From: Shewanella algicola
GTDB lineage: Bacteria; Pseudomonadota; Gammaproteobacteria; Enterobacterales; Shewanellaceae
Assembly: GCF_014648035.1 (NCBI RefSeq)
Contig: NZ_BMQI01000027.1
Coordinates: 1-64,000, forward strand
DNA length: 64,000 nucleotides
Direction of reading: 5' to 3'
The notes under the pieces were generated by a model that was given only the letters and a program-made list of their open reading frames with translations, was not told the DNA's origin and searched no databases. Shown one piece after another: positions 7,663 to 16,650 of this stretch. Every line of letters starts with the position of its first letter. Position 1 is the stretch's first letter. Made by a program: the position numbers and the translations under genes.

Positions 7663-9579
7663 TTATTGCTGCTTCACTAACTGGTTTGAGCCCACGATCA
7701 TCATTTCACATTTATGGCAGTCAAACACCAGCTTTAACTTGTCTTTACCGACGTCTAAAAACATCGGGTCGGCTTTGATGCCCTCAACTTCTTTAGGGCA
7801 TAAATTAAAGCTGTAGCGTAAACAATGTTTGGTGACCATTAATGGGGCATCATGCAACACGGTGTTTTTTTCGTAGGTGTCTTCAATTTGAATCACCCCA
7901 TGTTGTTCATAAAACGATTTGGCTTTTTCGTTGGCAACGTTAGACAAAAAGCTTAATGCCTTTTGTGGGAAACGCGCTTCTTTATTATGCACCCAACGCT
8001 CAGGGCGCTGATACGCAGCAACTCGTGCCGCCATTAACTCGCTCACAGCATCACGGCGCAGCTCATTGACCATCGACGCTGGTAAAAACCACATTTGCGC
8101 AGTTTGTAAGTTGACTTTGTTTAACACAAAATCGCTACTGCCTAATTTACCCAACTGCTTTTTAAGGTTATCAGCGGTTTTTGCTTGATCGTTTGCCGGT
8201 GTTTTGTCGCATGTTAGCGTGGCTGTAGCACTAATATTATGCGCATCGGTAATGGTTAAGCCGACACCGTCATCGGTATCAAAAAACTGCATATCAACGC
8301 TAATTTTACGGGTTGCCGAATCTTTGTTTAATGTTAATTCAAACTTATGGTCAAAGTTACGGAACATCATCACGCCGGTTTTTAAGTCTTTTGGCACCTC
8401 GGTTAAATACAAGGTATTGCCGTCGGCGCGGTTAACTCGTACACCCGATAACTTGTCATCAGACAGACGCTGAGTTTCGTAATGCTCTACGAAATAACAC
8501 AGGCCATCACCATTGTTAAACTGAATATCTTTACCACTTTCGCTGGTATCAATTTTGATAAAGTCTTTTCCGACTTGAGTAATACGGCCAATTTTTTCAC
8601 CAATAAACTTTGGCGAACTAAAATGCTCAATGGCTTCGGTACGCTCATTAACAAAGTAATCGGTTTTACCACGATTAAAGCTTTTATCAGGGTCAGGGGT
8701 AAAGTTAAACTCGCAGCGACCATGGGATATAGATTCAAGATCGTTACGCTTTGCAATAATGGCATCTAATTGCTGACGATAATGAGCGGTCACGTTTTTA
8801 AGATAAGTAATGTCTTTTAAGCGGCCTTCAATTTTAAACGAGCTAATGCCAGCATCAATCAAGGCTTCTAAATTATCGGTTTGGTTATTGTCTTTAAGTG
8901 ACAATAAGTGCTGATTTTCAGCTAATACATCACCGTCACGTGTGGTTAAGTTACACGGTAAGCGACACATTTGAGAGCATTCGCCACGGTTAGCGCTGCG
9001 GTTTGAGTACGCATGGCTTAAGTTGCACAAGCCACTGTAACTGACACATAATGCCCCATGAATGAAAAACTCTAGCTTCATTTTGGTGTTGGCGGCAATA
9101 TCACGAATTTGCGGAATATTTAGCTCGCGCGCCAATACTACCTGTGAAAAACCCACCTGCTCTAAAAACACGGTTTTTTCTGGGCTGCGGTTATCGGTTT
9201 GAGTACTGGCGTGTAAGGCTATTGGCGGTAAATCCAGTTGTAAAACGCCCATGTCTTGAATGATTAAGGCATCAACACCAGCTTCGTAGAGTTCCCATAT
9301 CAGTTTTTGAGCTTTGTCTATCTCGTTATCCATTAAAATGGTATTCAAGGCAACAAACACCTGGGCATGATAACGATGAGCAAACTCCGCTAAACGAGCA
9401 ATATCTTCAACGCTGTTACCAGCATTATGACGCGCACCAAATGCAGGACCACCAATGTAAACCGCGTCGGCACCATGACGAATAGCTTCAATGCCGTAAT
9501 CTGCATTTTTAGCCGGTGCTAGCAGTTCAAGTTGGCGCTTTACCGGAGCCTCGGGGGTAAACAATTCTACAGAAACCAT
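7663..9579 (-). CDS. rlhA: 23S rRNA C2501 hydroxylation protein RlhA (U32 peptidase family)
   Basis: From MVSVELFTPE the protein has 638 residues, close to E. coli RlhA (YdcP, about 650). Visible features are the U32 N-terminal TIM-barrel block (ELLAPAKNADYGIEAIRHGADAVYIGG), the Cys-rich Fe-S-type cluster (GECSQMCRLPC near residue 200), the family signature ISSFKIEGRLKD, and the C-terminal DUF3656-like region with Cys pairs (LCPKEVEG, DCHKCEMM). RlhA makes 5-hydroxycytidine at C2501 of 23S rRNA, using prephenate-derived chemistry. An in-frame ATG at 9627 is rejected because it lies inside the terminator stem of the upstream gene. Confidence 0.9.
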   Translation of the reverse strand: MVSVELFTPEAPVKRQLELLAPAKNADYGIEAIRHGADAVYIGGPAFGARHNAGNSVEDIARLAEFAHRYHAQVFVALNTILMDNEIDKAQKLIWELYEAGVDALIIQDMGVLQLDLPPIALHASTQTDNRSPEKTVFLEQVGFSQVVLARELNIPQIRDIAANTKMKLEFFIHGALCVSYSGLCNLSHAYSNRSANRGECSQMCRLPCNLTTRDGDVLAENQHLLSLKDNNQTDNLEALIDAGISSFKIEGRLKDITYLKNVTAHYRQQLDAIIAKRNDLESISHGRCEFNFTPDPDKSFNRGKTDYFVNERTEAIEHFSSPKFIGEKIGRITQVGKDFIKIDTSESGKDIQFNNGDGLCYFVEHYETQRLSDDKLSGVRVNRADGNTLYLTEVPKDLKTGVMMFRNFDHKFELTLNKDSATRKISVDMQFFDTDDGVGLTITDAHNISATATLTCDKTPANDQAKTADNLKKQLGKLGSSDFVLNKVNLQTAQMWFLPASMVNELRRDAVSELMAARVAAYQRPERWVHNKEARFPQKALSFLSNVANEKAKSFYEQHGVIQIEDTYEKNTVLHDAPLMVTKHCLRYSFNLCPKEVEGIKADPMFLDVGKDKLKLVFDCHKCEMMIVGSNQLVKQQ

Positions 9580-9615
9580 AATGTTAACTAAATTTCGCTC
9601 AATTCTGATAAAAAA

Positions 9616-9665
9616 GTGCGCCAACATACTGATATCGTCTTGGTGACATAAGTATGTTGACGCAC
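9616..9665 (-). terminator. Strong terminator between the phosphoribosyltransferase gene and rlhA
   Basis: On the minus strand GTGCGTCAACATACT pairs with AGTATGTTGGCGCAC (one mismatch in 15 bp, 20-base loop) and is followed directly by TTTTTT. This is a typical rho-independent terminator for the phosphoribosyltransferase transcript. It also shows that the ATG in its 3' arm is not the start of rlhA. Confidence 0.88.
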
Positions 9666-9733
9666 TCGCATAGTCTTGTATTTTAGCAAACTTTAAACAA
9701 AGTTCTAAGTAAAATTGCGACTAACTTGGTTGT

Positions 9734-10300
9734 TTATAAAAACAGCTCTTGGATGTTTTTAAAATCAGATTTGCCTTCAGCAATTTCTTTTGGATCCAGA
9801 CCCGAAACTTCGTGCGGGAACACCAACCAATCTTCAGATGAATGAATAAAGTAATCAGGCTTTAGGTCAACTTTGGTATTTTTTGGCTTGTAGTAAGGAC
9901 ACGCAATGCGAATATCGCTTGGTACATTAAGGCGCATAAACTTTTTAAGCTTACCAATTAAGGCGTCAATACTGCGGCCTGAGTCAAATACGTCATCAAC
10001 AATTAATAACCCGTCACTGGCATTGGCGTTTTCAATAATATAATGCAAGCCATGAACTTTAATGTTTTTGTCTTGCTTGTCGGTGCCGATGCCATAATAC
10101 GATGACGTGCGTACTGCAATGTGGTCAGTTTCCACTTTTTTGAAGTCATAGTATTCTTGTACTGCAATACCAATCGGTGCACCGCCACGCCAAATACCGA
10201 CAATAAACTGCGGTCTAAAACCACTGTCATATACCTGCGCAGCCAGTCTAAATGAATCTTCAAGAAGTTGTTGCGCGCTAATATAGTGTTTATCAGTCAT
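9734..10300 (-). CDS. Purine-type phosphoribosyltransferase
   Basis: This 188-residue protein carries the type I phosphoribosyltransferase signature LLIVDDVFDSGRSIDAL (residues about 98-114), the PRPP-binding loop, and an N-terminal FIVGIWRGGAPIGI block containing the PPi-binding loop. Enzymes of this shape salvage hypoxanthine, guanine or xanthine to nucleotides; the sequence alone does not fix the base. A perfect-looking terminator follows the gene, so it is transcribed separately from rlhA. The 280-bp region upstream, to the divergent DnaJ-related gene, shows no site I recognise. Confidence 0.85.
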   Translation of the reverse strand: MTDKHYISAQQLLEDSFRLAAQVYDSGFRPQFIVGIWRGGAPIGIAVQEYYDFKKVETDHIAVRTSSYYGIGTDKQDKNIKVHGLHYIIENANASDGLLIVDDVFDSGRSIDALIGKLKKFMRLNVPSDIRIACPYYKPKNTKVDLKPDYFIHSSEDWLVFPHEVSGLDPKEIAEGKSDFKNIQELFL

Positions 10301-10612
10301 TGTTAAGGCCTCTGGTTATTTTAGTGCGGCGAATTTTATACCAAATAAATCTATCTTGCCTGTAAGAATCAGAAATAATTGATCAAAGTCAGCATAAAAT
10401 TATTCAGTTAAGTCGTAACTTATCATCTAGTGGTTCAAATGGATAAATTAATCTTTGCTTGACGGATGATACCTGTGCCCAAATAGACTGAACAGGTATC
10501 ATTGCCGATAAAATCTACTTGTCATTCACGATGACTATGGCATAGTGTTTTTGACCAATTCGTTGATATACCCAACTCATTGATATCGCCAATTCAGGAT
10601 GAATACACCGTT

Positions 10613-11305
10613 ATGCTGCTAGACAAAAATACCCAAAATAATTCAGCAAATGCTCTGTCTCACTCCACTGATGCACGCGTTATGGAAGGAGCTAAAGGTG
10701 ACAATCCGCTTATTTGGCCATTGCTAACTTTACTCAAATCTTCACGTCAAAGCTGGAAAGTGCATCACTTAGCCAGCGAACTGCAAACCAAAGGCTTAAT
10801 GCACAACCTCGATCCAATGCCTGAAAAAGATCTCTTCAAACGTAATTTTTTGCTAATGAATGCCTTGTATGAACTGCAAGATATGCTGATGCCAAGGCAA
10901 TGGTTGCAAGTCAAAGCTATGGAAATTCAAATATTTAGAGTTATCCCAGCCAATGCAGATATTGCACATATTCGAGACGGTGCACTACGTGAATACTATC
11001 TTGATTGGAGTAACTACGACGCTAGCGTTAATGTGGTACGTGAAATGCTCGAGTCATTCTGGTCAAGCTACCAACAATTTATTGGCGTTAATGCTCAATT
11101 AATGCATAAAGGGCATGCTTTAAAAGTATTCGAGCTAGATGAAACCGCAACCGACAAAGAAATCCGCAAACAATGGCGCAAGCTGGCACTTAAATGGCAC
11201 CCCGATCGTGACGACGGTGATGCTGAGAGGTTCCGTGAAGTATGCGAAGCCTGGCAAACCCTGCGAGACAGAGCGTTAGGCGGCGCTTATCAGACTAACG
11301 CGTAA
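10613..11305 (+). CDS. DnaJ-related protein with C-terminal J domain
   Basis: The protein has about 230 residues. Its C-terminal 60 residues form a J domain: LKVFELDETATDKEIRKQWR, then KLALKWHPDRDDGDAERF with the invariant HPD that stimulates Hsp70 ATPase, then FREVCEAWQTLRD. The N-terminal 160 residues (LLTLLKSSRQSWKVHHLASEL, KRNFLLMNALYELQ) match the DNAJ_related domain known in gammaproteobacteria. It is therefore a likely DnaK co-chaperone of unknown client. A TTG at 10580 could extend the frame, but the ATG at 10613 is preferred. Confidence 0.85.
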   Translation: MLLDKNTQNNSANALSHSTDARVMEGAKGDNPLIWPLLTLLKSSRQSWKVHHLASELQTKGLMHNLDPMPEKDLFKRNFLLMNALYELQDMLMPRQWLQVKAMEIQIFRVIPANADIAHIRDGALREYYLDWSNYDASVNVVREMLESFWSSYQQFIGVNAQLMHKGHALKVFELDETATDKEIRKQWRKLALKWHPDRDDGDAERFREVCEAWQTLRDRALGGAYQTNA

Positions 11306-11419
11306 ACAAAATTGCGTAAATCACAGCTTGATCACACACATTTTGCCACTGTGCATGGCTATTTATGCCATCATTAGCGGCATTATTGTCTTTAAATTTA
11401 TCTCCATTTTGAGGTGTTC

Positions 11420-12076
11420 ATGTTTAAATATTTAGCTTTAGCCGTGACCTTAGCGGTTGCTCCTATTACCAGTTTTGCTGCGCAATTTGTTGAAGGCACC
11501 CATTATACCCAAATCTCTAACAACATGGTCCCTAGCGAACCTAAAGTGACTGAGTTCTTTTCATTTTATTGTCATAACTGCTTTAACATGGAAAGCCAGT
11601 ACCTGCCTGAAATCAAAAAAGGCCTAGACAAAAGGGTGGCATTCGACAGCAAGCACGTCGACTTTATGAATAGCGACTTAGGCACTGAAGTGATGCGTTC
11701 ACTCGCGGTTATCCACGAGTTAGATAACAAAGAAGCGTTAAAAATTGCCATGTTTGGTGCGATTCAAGGTAAAGACAATACCGCGGGTCATGACCATAGC
11801 GCGGCAGGTCATGAACATAAGTCATTGATTAACAGCCGTGACGATATCAAAAAGGTGTTTGCCGAATTAGGCGTTGATGCTAAGCAATACGATGTTCTTG
11901 CAGACAGCGAAGTTGCCGATAAAAAACTCAGCTTATGGCGTCAACAACAAGTAATGTACGCAGTACAAAGTGTGCCCGCTTTTATTGTTAACGATAAATA
12001 CGCGATTAATTTAAATGAAATGCGTACCCTCGATGACATCATCGGTTTGATTAACTACTTAGCGTTACAAAAGTAG
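11420..12076 (+). CDS. dsbA: DsbA-type periplasmic thiol:disulphide oxidoreductase
   Basis: The 218-residue protein has a signal peptide (MFKYLALAVTLAVAPITSFA), a thioredoxin fold with active site FYCHNC (C-H-N-C in place of the C-P-H-C of E. coli DsbA), the inserted helical domain, and the cis-Pro block QSVPAFIVNDKY near the C-terminus. It should oxidise Cys pairs in exported proteins and be recycled by DsbB. An unusual His-rich stretch, AGHDHSAAGHEHK, sits in the helical insertion and could bind metal. GAGG five bases upstream fixes the ATG at 11420 rather than the GTG at 11414. A terminator follows. Confidence 0.9.
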   Translation: MFKYLALAVTLAVAPITSFAAQFVEGTHYTQISNNMVPSEPKVTEFFSFYCHNCFNMESQYLPEIKKGLDKRVAFDSKHVDFMNSDLGTEVMRSLAVIHELDNKEALKIAMFGAIQGKDNTAGHDHSAAGHEHKSLINSRDDIKKVFAELGVDAKQYDVLADSEVADKKLSLWRQQQVMYAVQSVPAFIVNDKYAINLNEMRTLDDIIGLINYLALQK

Positions 12077-12095
12077 TGTGAATTGCTTTAAACAG

Positions 12096-12127
12096 AAAAT
12101 GGCTATCCAGTGGATAGCCATTTTTTT
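12096..12127. terminator. Bidirectional terminator, dsbA / amylase
   Basis: AATGGCTATCC / GGATAGCCATT with a three-base loop is flanked by A and T runs on both sides (AAAA before, TTTTTTT after). It can end the convergent dsbA and amylase transcripts. Confidence 0.92.
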
Positions 12128-12181
12128 GCCTACTTTGTGCTAAGCCTTAAGTCTTAAGCTTTATGCCCTAATCCTTACATT

Positions 12182-14005
12182 TTATGGTTGATTAGTATAA
12201 ATGGCGTAGCTTAATCTTGGTAAGGTGACGCTAAAGCCCGTGTCTGTCGCCTCGCCTTTAACCACAGCTTGTTGTTGGCCCCATGAGTGCAATAACCGAT
12301 AAGGTTGTGCAGTGTTTGCCAGCTCAATGCTGTGTGCTTGCTCGCCACTGTTAAACACCATCAACATTTCAGCGCCGGTTGTCGCATCAACGCGCGCAAA
12401 GGCAAATATGGGCTTATCCGCCTGATAAAGGCGGTCTTGGTACTCACCACGGCGCAGCAATATATGCTGCTTACGCAACTCACTTAATTGAGCAATGGCC
12501 TGATACAGTGGGTGATTGCTGTCAAAGTTATCGTTTGCGGTAGTAGCCTGGGTGCCTAACAAGGTATTGTCATTATAACTGGCCACTTGTGAGGCAAACA
12601 TGTCTTCGCGAGCGTGAATATCGTTTCCATCACCGGTAAAGCCTTGTTCATCACCGTAGTAAATCACCGGAATGCCGCGAGATAAAAACATAAACGCATG
12701 CGATAAAATGCTGCGCAGCAGTTTATCTTCAGCAGGCATATCTGGATTGGCCTGCTGAATAAAATGACCGGTACGACCCATGTCGTGATTGCCTAAAAAG
12801 GTCATGAGCAAATCAGCTTGGCTGTCGCTGTCTTGATAAAGATTATCTTGGGCAAATAATTGCTGCGCTAATTCAGGGCTTTTTTTACGGTAGAAAATAT
12901 CTGCCGCAACTTGCTGAAATGCAAAGTCGAGTACCGAGGGCAGTTTTCCCTCTGTAGTATAAAGACTGAGTACTTTAGGGTCTGGCGCATAGACTTCGCC
13001 AAATACATGAAACTGCGGGATCCCTTGCGCTTTAGCAAAGTTAACAATTTCGGGGCTAAAGGTTTGCCAAAATGATAAATCGACATGTTTAACGGTATCG
13101 ATCCTAAAACCATCAGGCTTAAACTCTTCAATCAAGTTTTGGTAAATTTCAATCATACCGGTTAACACTGCTGGATCGGCGGTATTAAGGTCATCTAACC
13201 CGGTAAAGTCACCATTAAGCGAGCTTTCGCCTTTAAAGGTACTGTCGCCTTGATTGTGATAGTAACGCGGATCGTTCAGCCAACTCGGCACTTTGACCTC
13301 AGCCTGGCCCTCGGGAATAAATGGCGTGTAACTGTCACCTTTTGCGATTTGATCTAATGACTTATATTCACAGTGCGTATTAGGAGCAATAAACTCGCCC
13401 GACGCTTGGTGACACTCCTGATACTTAATCACGTCAGCCGTATGGTTAGTAATAATGTCGAAAAATACTTTAATACCACGTTGATGTGCTGCGTTAATGA
13501 GCTGCTTTAAATCGGCATTACTGCCAAAATGTGGGTCGATTTCAGTAAAGTCGACAATCCAATAGCCGTGATGAGCAATACCGTCAGGTTGAATGGCTTT
13601 ATTACGCAATAACGGTGTCATCCAAATGGCTGTAATGCCAAGGTTTTGCAAGTAATCGAGTTTTTGCTCAATGCCGTTAATGTCACCACCATGAAAACCA
13701 CGAGGATGAGTTAAGTCCATACCGCCAGCCGAAACTTCATGGGTTAATGAACCATTATCATTTTTGCTGTTGCCGTTATAAAAACGGTCGGGTAACACAA
13801 AGTAAAAAATGTCATCGCGAACATCGCGATGTAAGTAATCTTGATAAATGTCTGACGCACCTTGCGCCTTAACAAGTGTATCGGCAGACTGCACATCGGC
13901 CGTTTGCGGGGCTATAACCTGGCTTTTTTCCTTGTCGACCTCTGCTGGCTGACAAGCCGATAACAATATTGCCGCAGTAAGTATTGTGCCTATTTTTGTG
14001 TCCAT
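12182..14005 (-). CDS. GH13 alpha-amylase-family lipoprotein
   Basis: The 607-residue protein has a lipoprotein signal with lipobox LLSAC (Cys18), followed by a GH13 barrel. The conserved regions are visible: DIITNHTAD (region I), GFRIDTVKH with the nucleophile Asp (II), HVFGEVY with the acid Glu (III) and FLGNHDMGR with the third catalytic Asp (IV). It should hydrolyse or transglycosylate alpha-1,4-glucans at the cell envelope. The first ten residues after Cys18 (QPAEVDKEKS) lack Asp at position +2, which favours outer-membrane sorting by the E. coli rule. It shares a terminator with dsbA. No maltose regulon genes adjoin it. Confidence 0.9.
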   Translation of the reverse strand: MDTKIGTILTAAILLSACQPAEVDKEKSQVIAPQTADVQSADTLVKAQGASDIYQDYLHRDVRDDIFYFVLPDRFYNGNSKNDNGSLTHEVSAGGMDLTHPRGFHGGDINGIEQKLDYLQNLGITAIWMTPLLRNKAIQPDGIAHHGYWIVDFTEIDPHFGSNADLKQLINAAHQRGIKVFFDIITNHTADVIKYQECHQASGEFIAPNTHCEYKSLDQIAKGDSYTPFIPEGQAEVKVPSWLNDPRYYHNQGDSTFKGESSLNGDFTGLDDLNTADPAVLTGMIEIYQNLIEEFKPDGFRIDTVKHVDLSFWQTFSPEIVNFAKAQGIPQFHVFGEVYAPDPKVLSLYTTEGKLPSVLDFAFQQVAADIFYRKKSPELAQQLFAQDNLYQDSDSQADLLMTFLGNHDMGRTGHFIQQANPDMPAEDKLLRSILSHAFMFLSRGIPVIYYGDEQGFTGDGNDIHAREDMFASQVASYNDNTLLGTQATTANDNFDSNHPLYQAIAQLSELRKQHILLRRGEYQDRLYQADKPIFAFARVDATTGAEMLMVFNSGEQAHSIELANTAQPYRLLHSWGQQQAVVKGEATDTGFSVTLPRLSYAIYTNQP

Positions 14006-14081
14006 ATGGCCTCTTAAATGACTATCTTTATTATTTACATTGATTAGCGCTTAGGTAACTCTCCCATCGATACTGCAATAA

Positions 14082-14107
14082 TTAACCTGAGTTCGGGTTA
14101 ACTAAGG
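14082..14107. repeat. Short palindromic repeat, copy 1
   Basis: TTAACCTGAGTTCGGGTTAA lies at the 3' end of the aldo/keto reductase gene and runs into its TAG stop (complement of 14102-14104). It belongs to a five-copy family in this window (also near 16116, 30717, 30905 and 33550). Confidence 0.7.
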
Positions 14108-15073
14108 TAATTCTTGTCCCTTTGCGCTTACATACAGAGCATACCAATGCTCGCGGCTCAGTGATACTTGAGTCGCCTGACTACAGGCATTAATTCGCTG
14201 TAAATTTGTGGTACCGATAACCGGCTGAATTTGACTCGGGTGTTGCATTAACCAACTGAGCAAAATAGCTTCGGCCGTGGTGTGATATTGCTCAGCTAAA
14301 GCCTGTACTAACTGGCTGGTTTGTTGCACCGCTATAGGTTGGTCGCTGACATCCATGCCACTGTATAATCCCTGACATAAACTGCCCCATGCTTGAATTT
14401 GCATACGCTGTTGTTGGCAATATTGCATCATACCTGGGGTAAAGTTGATGTCTTTACCGGCTTGATTACCTGCATAAACGGTTTCATCTAGCCAGTCATG
14501 TTTTTGTAAACTCATTTCAACTTGGTTTAGTACCAGCGGTGCATCCAGCTCTTGCTGCAATGCCTGTACCTGGTGTTGCTGCATGTTCGACACCCCTAAA
14601 AAGCGCACTTTACCGGCGGTTTTTAACTGGCTAAACACCTGCGCGATTTCAGTTGGCTGCATTAAAGGATCTGGGCGGTGAAGCACCAATACATCAAGGT
14701 AATCGGTATGTAACTGCGCTAAGCTTTTATCGACTGAGGATTGGATCCACTGCGCAGATAAGTCATAGCGTTTGGGGCCTAAATCATCGGCAAATCGAAT
14801 ACCGCATTTACTTTGCAGATACATCTCTTGTCGCAGTGCTGGGCGCTCGGCTAATACTTTGCCAAACACTTGCTCAGCTTTGCCAAAGGTATAAATATCG
14901 GCTTGATCAAAATAATTAATCTTGTTATCTATCGCGGCATCTATCACCTGATGGGCTTGCTTAATATCGGCATCATTAATTGAATTAGCATTCCAACCAC
15001 CGCCCAGCCCCATGCAGCCATATACCAGCGAGCTAACGTTTGGTAAAAATTCACGTAAAGGTAAGTGGGTCAT
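14102..15073 (-). CDS. Aldo/keto reductase (YdhF-like)
   Basis: This 323-residue protein has the aldo/keto reductase TIM barrel: SSLVYGCMGLGGGW at the start, NYFDQADIYTFGKAEQVFGKVL with the catalytic Asp and Tyr, QSKCGIRF with the catalytic Lys, and LDVLVLHRPDPL. The cofactor-binding C-terminal block is TTAEAILLSWLMQHPSQIQPVIGTT. It most resembles E. coli YdhF, an NADPH-dependent reductase of unclear substrate. A LysR gene is transcribed divergently 145 bp away and is the likely regulator. A short palindromic repeat overlaps the 3' end. Confidence 0.88.
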   Translation of the reverse strand: MTHLPLREFLPNVSSLVYGCMGLGGGWNANSINDADIKQAHQVIDAAIDNKINYFDQADIYTFGKAEQVFGKVLAERPALRQEMYLQSKCGIRFADDLGPKRYDLSAQWIQSSVDKSLAQLHTDYLDVLVLHRPDPLMQPTEIAQVFSQLKTAGKVRFLGVSNMQQHQVQALQQELDAPLVLNQVEMSLQKHDWLDETVYAGNQAGKDINFTPGMMQYCQQQRMQIQAWGSLCQGLYSGMDVSDQPIAVQQTSQLVQALAEQYHTTAEAILLSWLMQHPSQIQPVIGTTNLQRINACSQATQVSLSREHWYALYVSAKGQELP

Positions 15074-15218
15074 TTTAGTGCTCTTCGCATTGCGTTCATT
15101 AAGCCTAGTTTATGAAAAACGCGATAAATAAGAAGCGTTAAAAAACAAAATCATTATTTGATATATCTACCAATAACAGATTACAGTTCTTTATAGATGA
15201 CGATTATAGGTAAGTGTA

Positions 15219-16106
15219 ATGAGCCGAGAACATAAAAAGTTTGAGCGATTATTTTTATTCAGTGAGGTGGCCAAGCAGTTGAGCTTTACCGGTGCGGCAG
15301 CCGAATTAGGTATTTCACGCGGTTACTTATCTGAGCAAATTAGACAACTTGAACAAGAACTCGGTAGACCGTTACTCATTCGTACCACTCGCAGCGTTAA
15401 GTTGACGATTCAAGGCCAGATGATATTAGCCAGTATGGGGCAAGTGAAAGCCGACCTACTGGACCTTGACCGACAAATTCGTCACGACAATGATGATATT
15501 GCAGGCAGAATCCGCATCACCGCCCCGAGCCAATTTACTCAACGATATTTATTAGACATTTGCCATGAGTTTAGCGTGCTACATCCACAAGTGAATTTCA
15601 GCGTTGATTGCAGTTATACCTTATTTGATTTGACAAAAAACGATTTTGATTTGGCCATTAGGGCAACCCAAAATCCGCCACAAAATATGGTTGCTAAAAA
15701 ACTATTTGATTATCAACAAGTGTGCTGCGCCGCGCCTGAGTATCTTAACAAAGCGGGTATACCTAAGAGTATTGATGATTTGCATCTACACCGATGCTTA
15801 ACATCGGCAGAACAAAGTGATTGGTCATTTGGCAATAAAACCATCGCCATTAACAGCTTTATGAGCATCAACGATAATCACATGCTCAAAACACAAGCCT
15901 TACTTGCAAGAGGGATTATTTTAGGTCCGCAATATCTTGTCGATAGAGAGTTACAGCAAGGTCAACTACAAGCCATTTTAACCGATGAAACCATGAACCA
16001 ATCGGCCACTTATATTGTGCACCCGCAAATGATTAACCAGTCAGCAAGGCTGAGTAGTTTTATTCAATTTACCCTTGAGTGGTTTAAACATAATAAACAG
16101 GACTAA
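15219..16106 (+). CDS. LysR-family transcriptional regulator
   Basis: The 295-residue protein has the LysR helix-turn-helix (FSEVAKQLSFTGAAAELGISRGYLSEQIRQLEQELG, residues about 12-50) and a periplasmic-binding-protein-like effector domain (GRIRITAPSQFTQRYLLDI, FDLAIRATQNPPQNMVAKKL). It belongs to the branch of short LysR proteins that often sit beside a reductase gene; here the aldo/keto reductase is divergent, so control of that gene is likely. The effector is unknown. Confidence 0.88.
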   Translation: MSREHKKFERLFLFSEVAKQLSFTGAAAELGISRGYLSEQIRQLEQELGRPLLIRTTRSVKLTIQGQMILASMGQVKADLLDLDRQIRHDNDDIAGRIRITAPSQFTQRYLLDICHEFSVLHPQVNFSVDCSYTLFDLTKNDFDLAIRATQNPPQNMVAKKLFDYQQVCCAAPEYLNKAGIPKSIDDLHLHRCLTSAEQSDWSFGNKTIAINSFMSINDNHMLKTQALLARGIILGPQYLVDRELQQGQLQAILTDETMNQSATYIVHPQMINQSARLSSFIQFTLEWFKHNKQD

Positions 16107-16115
16107 CCTACACTT

Positions 16116-16139
16116 TTATCCCGAGCTCAGGTTAGCTAA
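16116..16139. repeat. Short palindromic repeat, copy 2
   Basis: TTATCCCGAGCTCAGGTTAG lies between the convergent stops of the LysR gene (16106) and the cytochrome b gene (16132), and overlaps the latter stop codon. Confidence 0.65.
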
Positions 16140-16650
16140 AAAACTCTCTAATGTGTAACAGCCCTAATATGCAGTGCAAAACAACAAAGCCGATAAAACC
16201 ATGAACACATACAATATGATAATGACGCCAGGTTAATGCATTAGCAGGTTCAGCCACAAACCATGCAACACCGGTCAACGCTACCAGCAGCAGTAAAATG
16301 ACTCCAAGCCCTTCAATAACGCTGATTAACCCCTTACCACCAGAATGAGGGAGTTGGCCGCGTAGTAATCCACGCACATCAGTCAGTAGCGGTTTGATAT
16401 CAAGAACCAACCAGGGGAAAAACAATCGCCATTGTCCGCCCTTGCACACTTTAAGTAAAAATAGCACTGCCACCATTGCGGTCAACAAACCACCATAAAC
16501 ATGAAATAAATCCCAAAAGCCAGCGCGCTCGGTTAACTGCCTACCAATGAGTATCCAGGGACTTGTAAAGATCAACAGCAATGACATGGCTAACACCAAT
16601 GCATGTAATACTGCCTCAAGACCTTGCCAAACACGCTTTATGCTCATCAA
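16132..16650 (-). CDS. Di-haem cytochrome b-type membrane protein
   Basis: The 172-residue protein has four predicted membrane helices (about residues 13-32, 48-66, 108-128 and 148-166). His residues lie in helices 1, 2 and 4 and nearby (LEAVLHALVLAM, LFHVYGGLL, RHYHIVCVHGFIGFVVLH), the arrangement of cytochrome b561/FdhI-type di-haem subunits that exchange electrons with quinones. Its start overlaps the hemG stop by four bases (ATGA), so it is translationally coupled to hemG. The coupling suggests it may help pass electrons between HemG and the quinone pool; this is inference. Confidence 0.75.
   Translation of the reverse strand: MMSIKRVWQGLEAVLHALVLAMSLLLIFTSPWILIGRQLTERAGFWDLFHVYGGLLTAMVAVLFLLKVCKGGQWRLFFPWLVLDIKPLLTDVRGLLRGQLPHSGGKGLISVIEGLGVILLLLVALTGVAWFVAEPANALTWRHYHIVCVHGFIGFVVLHCILGLLHIREFFS

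Noticed and set aside
8482-8769. Open frames on both strands inside rlhA
   Set aside because: They are shadows of rlhA, with no independent support.
9579-9627. Upstream start for rlhA
   Set aside because: The extra 16 codons lie in a terminator stem and its U run; RlhA resemblance begins later.
10003-10263. Alternative frame inside the phosphoribosyltransferase gene
   Set aside because: It is a shadow of the gene with the clear PRPP motif.
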